From positions 1 through 9,175 of the forward strand of contig OMSM01000063.1 in NCBI GenBank assembly GCA_900313745.1: a stretch of DNA of 9,175 bases, given 5' to 3'. This document shows positions 6,701 through 9,175 of this stretch, piece after piece; position 1 is the first letter of the stretch, and each line of letters starts with the position of its first letter. Below the pieces are notes generated by a model. It did no database searches, was not told the DNA's origin, and saw only the letters and a program-made list of their open reading frames with translations. Both the position numbers and the translations under genes were made by a program. Source of the stretch: an uncultured Lachnospiraceae bacterium (GTDB lineage: Bacteria > Bacillota > Clostridia > Lachnospirales > Lachnospiraceae).

Positions 6701-7300
6701 TTACTCCTCCATCCTGTCCGCGATGTAATTTCTGATCCTCAGGATGCACTGCCCGAGGTCCTCGTTATCGAAGGTGTTCTCCTCACCGATTCCGGCTAAG
6801 GAGAGTTTTTCCTCCGAGAAATCCTTCAGATCCGCGAGATAGCGCCTGCACATCTCCGCGTATTTCGGCTCCTGCTGCTTCCGCTCCCTCTTCAGGGCCC
6901 TTGCGAGCAGCTCTCCGTCGTCCACCCGGATATAGATGGGCAGAACCTTGTCCCTGCCGAAATAGTTCCTGAGGGATACGCACGACTCCGGCGTCCCGAC
7001 CATCAGGCAGCTCTCTTTGCCGAGGTCGATCTGTCCGTCATCCGCGGTGAAGTACCTCCATATCCCGTGTACCGTGTCGTATGCTCTCTCCTCGATGATC
7101 CTTCCCTCCGCCCTGAGCCTGCGGTATCCGTCCTCATCGGTGAAATGATAGTCCACACCGTCCTGCTCCTTCGTACGGATCGGCCTGGTGGTATAGGGGA
7201 TGATCTCCTTAAGGGGAAGACCGGATTCATCAAGAAGATGCCGGTATATTGTGTCCTTGCCCGCCGCGCTTTTGCCTGCGAGGCAGAATATGCGGTGCAT
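6701..7300 (-). CDS. guanylate-kinase-like P-loop nucleoside monophosphate kinase
   Basis: The product is a 199-residue P-loop kinase of the guanylate kinase fold, predicted to transfer phosphate from ATP to a nucleoside monophosphate in the cytoplasm. Visible motifs are the P-loop AGKSAAGKDT (8-17) and the GMP-binding-like block YTTRPIRTKEQDGVDYHF (36-53), including the TTRP, DGVDYHF and Glu70 positions. A lid-like basic helix (RALKRERKQQ, 134-143) and an RRYLADLKDF segment (152-161) follow. The region that in true guanylate kinases reads near DIDVQG is replaced by LMVGTPES, and a Trp (81) stands where a substrate-binding Tyr is usual, so the exact substrate is uncertain. The start ATG at 7300 has GAGGT 9 nt upstream; a GTG at 7321 would add seven residues but has no good site. 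It is the first gene of the operon, in the place where tmk sits in Bacillus. It may be a divergent or specialised kinase; the main gmk is probably elsewhere. Confidence 0.8.
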   Translation of the reverse strand: MHRIFCLAGKSAAGKDTIYRHLLDESGLPLKEIIPYTTRPIRTKEQDGVDYHFTDEDGYRRLRAEGRIIEERAYDTVHGIWRYFTADDGQIDLGKESCLMVGTPESCVSLRNYFGRDKVLPIYIRVDDGELLARALKRERKQQEPKYAEMCRRYLADLKDFSEEKLSLAGIGEENTFDNEDLGQCILRIRNYIADRMEE

Positions 7301-7386
7301 TGCGTATTTACCTCGTTTCACTGCTCTGACCGTCCCGAAATTCCTGACGGATCAGGCTTTTCTCGCAGATGAACATAATCTTAGTT

Positions 7387-7415
7387 ATTATAACATAACC
7401 AATTTCCGATTATGA
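7387..7415 (-). promoter_or_regulatory. promoter of the minus-strand holB operon
   Basis: On the minus strand an extended -10 box TGTTATAAT spans 7395 to 7387. A weak -35 (TCATAA, 7415-7410) lies 17 nt upstream. Transcription would begin near 7380, about 80 nt before the kinase-like gene. The leader contains a small hairpin, CCTGA-CGGA-TCAGG on the plus strand (7343-7356). The -10 box is good and the -35 poor, as is common with extended -10 promoters. The whole operon down to 835 could be read from here. Confidence 0.65.
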
Positions 7416-7421
7416 TATAAT
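7393..7421 (+). promoter_or_regulatory. promoter of fprA
   Basis: An extended -10 box, TGATATAAT, spans 7413-7421 and fits the consensus exactly. The -35 region (around 7391-7398) is weak. Transcription would begin near 7428, giving a leader of about 45 nt. The -10 region overlaps the -35 region of the opposing promoter, so the two are back to back and could compete or share a regulator. Confidence 0.7.
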
Positions 7422-7436
7422 TATTTCTCAGCAAAA

Positions 7437-7455
7437 ACAGCGCCGGAAGCGCTGT
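7437..7455 (+). promoter_or_regulatory. 7-bp hairpin in the fprA leader
   Basis: ACAGCGC (7437-7443) and GCGCTGT (7449-7455) form a perfect 7-bp stem around a 5-nt loop (CGGAA). It starts about 10 nt from the predicted transcription start and ends 3 nt before the GGAGG ribosome site (7459-7463), which stays free. It may protect the mRNA 5' end or affect initiation. It has no T-run, so it is not a terminator. Confidence 0.6.
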
Positions 7456-7471
7456 CATGGAGGAACAGATT

Positions 7472-8668
7472 ATGTACAAGCTTCAGCATGTGACAAAGGA
7501 TATCCTCGCCCTCTCCGAGAGCGACCGCCGTCTTTCCCGTTTTGAGAATATCTTCCCTCTTCCGCACGGCGTATCCTACAACAATTATGTGATTCTGGAT
7601 GACAAAACTGTCCTGATGGACACCGCTGACCGCTCCGTGGCGGACCAGTTCCTGGAGAACCTCCGCGCGGCGCTCTCCGGCAGGCCCCTGGATTATCTTG
7701 TCGTCCAGCACGTGGAGCCCGATCACGCCGCAATGATCGGCACGGTGCTGTCCATCTTCCCGGAAGTCACGGTCGTGGCCTCCAAGCAGGCGCACATGAT
7801 GATCCGCCAGTTTTTCCCCGGGATGGCAATCCCGAATACGGTGGAGATCAAGGAGGGCGACACTCTTGAGCTCGGCAGCCACACGCTGCACTTCGTCTCG
7901 GCGCCCATGGTGCACTGGCCCGAGGTCATGGTGACCTACGATGACCTGGACAAGGTCCTCTTCTCGGCGGACGGCTTCGGCTCCTTCGGCGTTGTCGACG
8001 GAAGCATCTTTGCGGACGAGCATGATTTTGAGAAGGAGTACCTCGACGACGCCCGCCGCTACTACGCCAACATCGTCGGCAAATTCGGCGCTCAGGTGCA
8101 GAATCTCCTGAAGAAGGCCGCTTCGCTGGAGATCTCCGCGATCTGCCCTCTTCACGGCCCCGTGTGGCGGGAGAACCTCGGCTGGTTTATCGGGAAATAT
8201 CAGACCTGGTCCGCTTATACTCCCGAGACCGACGACATCCTCGTCGTCTACTGCAGCCTCTACGGCCACACCGAGAGCGCGGCTCTCGCCGCCGCGGCAA
8301 AGCTCAGGGCGGTCTCCGGGAAGAACGTCGCGGTGTACGATGCCTCCGAGACAGATACCTCCTTCCTCATCAGCGAGGTCTGGCGCTGCGCGAAGGTCGT
8401 CCTCTTCTGCCCTACCTACAATATGGGCATCTATCCGAAGATGGAGACCTTCTTAAACGATATGGCCGCTCTCCTGGTCCAGAACCGTATCTTCGCCCTG
8501 GCGGAGAACGGAACCTGGGCTCCCGCGGCCGGAAAGCTCATGCGCGAAAAGGTATCGGCCCTCAAGAATGTCAGCGTTCTTGAACCCACCTTCACTATCC
8601 GCAGCGCGATTTCCGAAAAGGACGAGGCGCGGCTCGACGAGTTCGTGGAGATGATCGCGAACGCATAA
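7472..8668 (+). CDS. fprA: A-type flavodiiron protein (FprA family, O2/NO reductase)
   Basis: Flavodiiron proteins reduce O2 to water and/or NO to N2O in the cytoplasm of anaerobes, taking electrons from rubredoxin or an NADH:rubredoxin reductase. The 398-residue protein has two domains. The metallo-beta-lactamase-like domain (about 1-248) carries the full diiron ligand set: HVEPDH (His80, Glu82, Asp84), His148 (APMVHWPEV), Asp167 (FSADGFG) and His228 (CPLHGP). The flavodoxin domain (about 255-396) has FMN-binding loops CSLYGHTES (261-269), CPTYNMGIYPKM (313-324) and ENGTWAPAAGKLM (345-357). There is no C-terminal rubredoxin or reductase extension. I chose the ATG at 7472 because GGAGG lies 8 nt upstream; the ATG at 7457 would add five residues and overlap that site. 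It stands alone, divergent from the holB operon, with its own promoter and a terminator at 8831. O2 versus NO preference cannot be told from sequence. Confidence 0.96.
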   Translation: MYKLQHVTKDILALSESDRRLSRFENIFPLPHGVSYNNYVILDDKTVLMDTADRSVADQFLENLRAALSGRPLDYLVVQHVEPDHAAMIGTVLSIFPEVTVVASKQAHMMIRQFFPGMAIPNTVEIKEGDTLELGSHTLHFVSAPMVHWPEVMVTYDDLDKVLFSADGFGSFGVVDGSIFADEHDFEKEYLDDARRYYANIVGKFGAQVQNLLKKAASLEISAICPLHGPVWRENLGWFIGKYQTWSAYTPETDDILVVYCSLYGHTESAALAAAAKLRAVSGKNVAVYDASETDTSFLISEVWRCAKVVLFCPTYNMGIYPKMETFLNDMAALLVQNRIFALAENGTWAPAAGKLMREKVSALKNVSVLEPTFTIRSAISEKDEARLDEFVEMIANA

Positions 8669-8686
8669 TAGATTAAGGATTCATCC

Positions 8687-8799
8687 GCCCGGCACCGGCG
8701 GGGACGCTTTCGCTCCGGGCTCCGGCGCAGCAGCACATAGGCGGCCAAAGAACAGCCGCCAAGTGCCGGCGCCTCACCAGGCCCCGCCGGTGCCCGGGC
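8687..8799 (+). other. element L: structured repeat/RNA candidate in the fprA 3' UTR
   Basis: It begins 18 nt after the fprA stop. The outer stem pairs 8691-8703 with 8782-8794 (13 perfect bp). It continues as GCCC 8687-8690 with GGGC 8796-8799 past one bulged base (8795). Inside, from 5' to 3', are an unpaired block ACGCTTTCGCTC (8704-8715), a GGCGC/GCGCC stem (8724-8728 with 8769-8773), GCAC/GTGC (8733-8736 with 8763-8766), an ATA/AA internal loop, and a 6-bp hairpin GGCGGC/GCCGCC (8740-8745 with 8755-8760) with a 9-nt loop. The unpaired blocks recur in element R while the stems differ in sequence, so the fold is what is kept. I do not recognise the family. It could be a 3'-UTR RNA motif or a short palindromic mobile repeat. 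No convincing protein is encoded. Confidence 0.7.
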
Positions 8800-8830
8800 T
8801 TGCGAACCCTCTCCCAACTCCGCATAAAAA

Positions 8831-8860
8831 CGCCCGGAAAACAGTCTTCCGGGCGTTTTT
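8831..8860. terminator. bidirectional intrinsic terminator between fprA and pgi
   Basis: CGCCCGGAA (8831-8839) pairs perfectly with TTCCGGGCG (8847-8855) around a 7-nt loop. It is followed by TTTTT on the plus strand and preceded by AAAAA (8826-8830), so minus-strand transcripts also meet a U-run. It serves fprA from the left and the pgi-like gene from the right. Confidence 0.95.
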
Positions 8861-8883
8861 CCTATTGTCATATCGTATAATCC

Positions 8884-8919
8884 GCTGCCAGCCTTTCTCG
8901 AAGCAAAAGGGCTGGCAGC
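8884..8919 (-). repeat. 10-bp perfect hairpin beside element R
   Basis: GCTGCCAGCC (8884-8893) and GGCTGGCAGC (8910-8919) form a 10-bp stem with a 16-nt loop, lying directly against the outer stem of element R. The GCTGCCAGC arm recurs at 8991-8999 inside R, so the arm at 8911-8919 has two possible partners. It lacks a T-run and is not itself a terminator. The true terminator follows 28 nt later on the minus strand. Confidence 0.75.
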
Positions 8920-9037
8920 ATGCACAAACAGGCTCGGTGCCTTTTGGAGCGGCCGGCACTTAGGCGCCGTATTCCGGCGCCTTATGTGCCGCTGCCAGCG
9001 AACAAAGAGCGAAAGCGTGCCCGAGACGTTTGTGCAT
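8920..9037 (-). other. element R: second copy of the structured element, in the pgi 3' UTR
   Basis: Read on the minus strand, the outer stem is ATGCACAAAC (9037-9028) with GTTTGTGCAT (8929-8920), 10 perfect bp. After a small internal loop comes CTCGG/CCGAG (8933-8937 with 9021-9025). Inside are the same blocks as in element L: ACGCTTTCGCTC, then CAGCGGCACATA, then an 8-bp hairpin AGGCGCCG/CGGCGCCT with a 5-nt loop, then AAGTGCCGGC and an AAAAGGC stretch before the outer stem closes. The outer stem and apical hairpin differ in sequence from L but pair fully. Length (118 nt) is close to L (113 nt). The sense orientation follows the pgi-like gene, about 51 nt after its stop. The function is not known. 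Confidence 0.7.
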
Positions 9038-9061
9038 GTCGACAGCCCGAAGGATTTCGAC
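9038..9061 (-). repeat. small hairpin between the pgi stop and element R
   Basis: GTCGA (9038-9042) pairs with TCGAC (9057-9061), 5 bp, directly next to the outer stem of element R. On its own it is weak, but it could stack on R in the 3' UTR transcript. Confidence 0.4.
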
Positions 9062-9088
9062 TAAATTGCTGCAGCTGATTCTGCGTTC

Positions 9089-9175
9089 TTACAGCCTCTT
9101 CTGCAGCGCCTCCCTCTGCGCCTCATACCCCGGCTTCCCAAGCAGTGCGAACATGTTCTTCTTGTAGCTCTCCAC
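9089..9175 (-). CDS. pgi: glucose-6-phosphate isomerase, C-terminal end (partial)
   Basis: Only the last 28 codons are present, and the gene continues beyond the right edge. The segment YKKNMFALLGKPGYEA followed by a short charged helix and TAA matches my recollection of the C-terminus of Firmicutes glucose-6-phosphate isomerase, where a QPGVExYKKNMFxLLGKPG block closes the protein. That enzyme interconverts glucose 6-phosphate and fructose 6-phosphate in glycolysis. The catalytic residues lie outside the window, so the call rests on this tail alone. It converges on fprA, and its transcript would run through element R to the shared terminator. Confidence 0.65.
   Translation of the reverse strand: MESYKKNMFALLGKPGYEAQREALQKRL

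Noticed and set aside
7421..8269. A 282-codon minus-strand frame opposite fprA
   Set aside because: Antisense shadow of a gene with a complete diiron ligand set. Its product has no recognisable motif.
8793..8822. tRNA T-arm-like sequence (GGGCTTGCGAACCC) near the end of element L
   Set aside because: No acceptor, D or anticodon arms can be built around it, and the upstream bases are taken up by the 17-bp stem of element L.
8431..8925. Small open frames over the fprA-pgi intergenic region, both strands
   Set aside because: They run through the hairpins of elements L and R and the terminator, or antisense into fprA. Their composition follows the stems and they lack a supported start.
8687..9037. 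CRISPR array or insertion-sequence ends
   Set aside because: There are only two inverted, non-identical copies, no regular direct repeats with spacers, no transposase and no target-site duplication that I can see.

Overview
The window is GC-rich, tightly packed bacterial DNA. It looks like a Clostridia (Bacillota) chromosome, most likely Lachnospiraceae or a near relative. This rests on the gene order holB-ricT-trmN6-rsmI (the conserved Firmicutes tmk/yaaQ-to-yabC neighbourhood), AGGAGG-type ribosome binding sites, an A-type flavodiiron protein without a rubredoxin domain, and a clostridial-type FGGY sugar kinase. The species is not identified; this is inference from gene content.

Layout. 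At the left edge (1-707, minus) lies the N-terminal part of an FGGY carbohydrate kinase, running off the window, with its own leader at 708-834. From 7300 down to 835, seven minus-strand genes run head to tail with overlaps or short gaps and look like one operon: a guanylate-kinase-like P-loop kinase, holB (clamp loader delta prime), ricT (PSP1/YaaT, partner of RNase Y), trmN6 (tRNA1Val A37 methyltransferase), rsmI (16S rRNA C1402 2'-O-methyltransferase), a PPP-type metallophosphoesterase and a small membrane-anchored Mrr-like nuclease. The operon joins replication (HolB), mRNA maturation (RicT) and RNA modification (TrmN6, RsmI); the last two genes are probably lineage-specific additions.

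A divergent promoter region (7301-7471) separates this operon from fprA (7472-8668, plus), a flavodiiron O2/NO reductase with all metal ligands present. The two predicted -10 boxes sit in a near-perfect inverted repeat, so the promoters are back to back.

The convergent intergenic region between fprA and the 3' end of what looks like pgi (9089-9175, minus, partial) is the most unusual part. It holds one bidirectional intrinsic terminator (8831-8855). On either side, in inverted orientation, are two elements of about 115 nt (L 8687-8799 on plus, R 8920-9037 on minus). They share the same unpaired sequence blocks but have different, compensated stems. Each lies in the sense 3' UTR of its upstream gene. 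They look like two copies of a structured RNA or a small palindromic repeat family that I cannot name. A third hairpin (8884-8919) can pair alternatively with part of R.

No tRNA, rRNA, CRISPR array, insertion sequence or phage gene was seen. The other long open frames are antisense or frame-shifted shadows of these genes.
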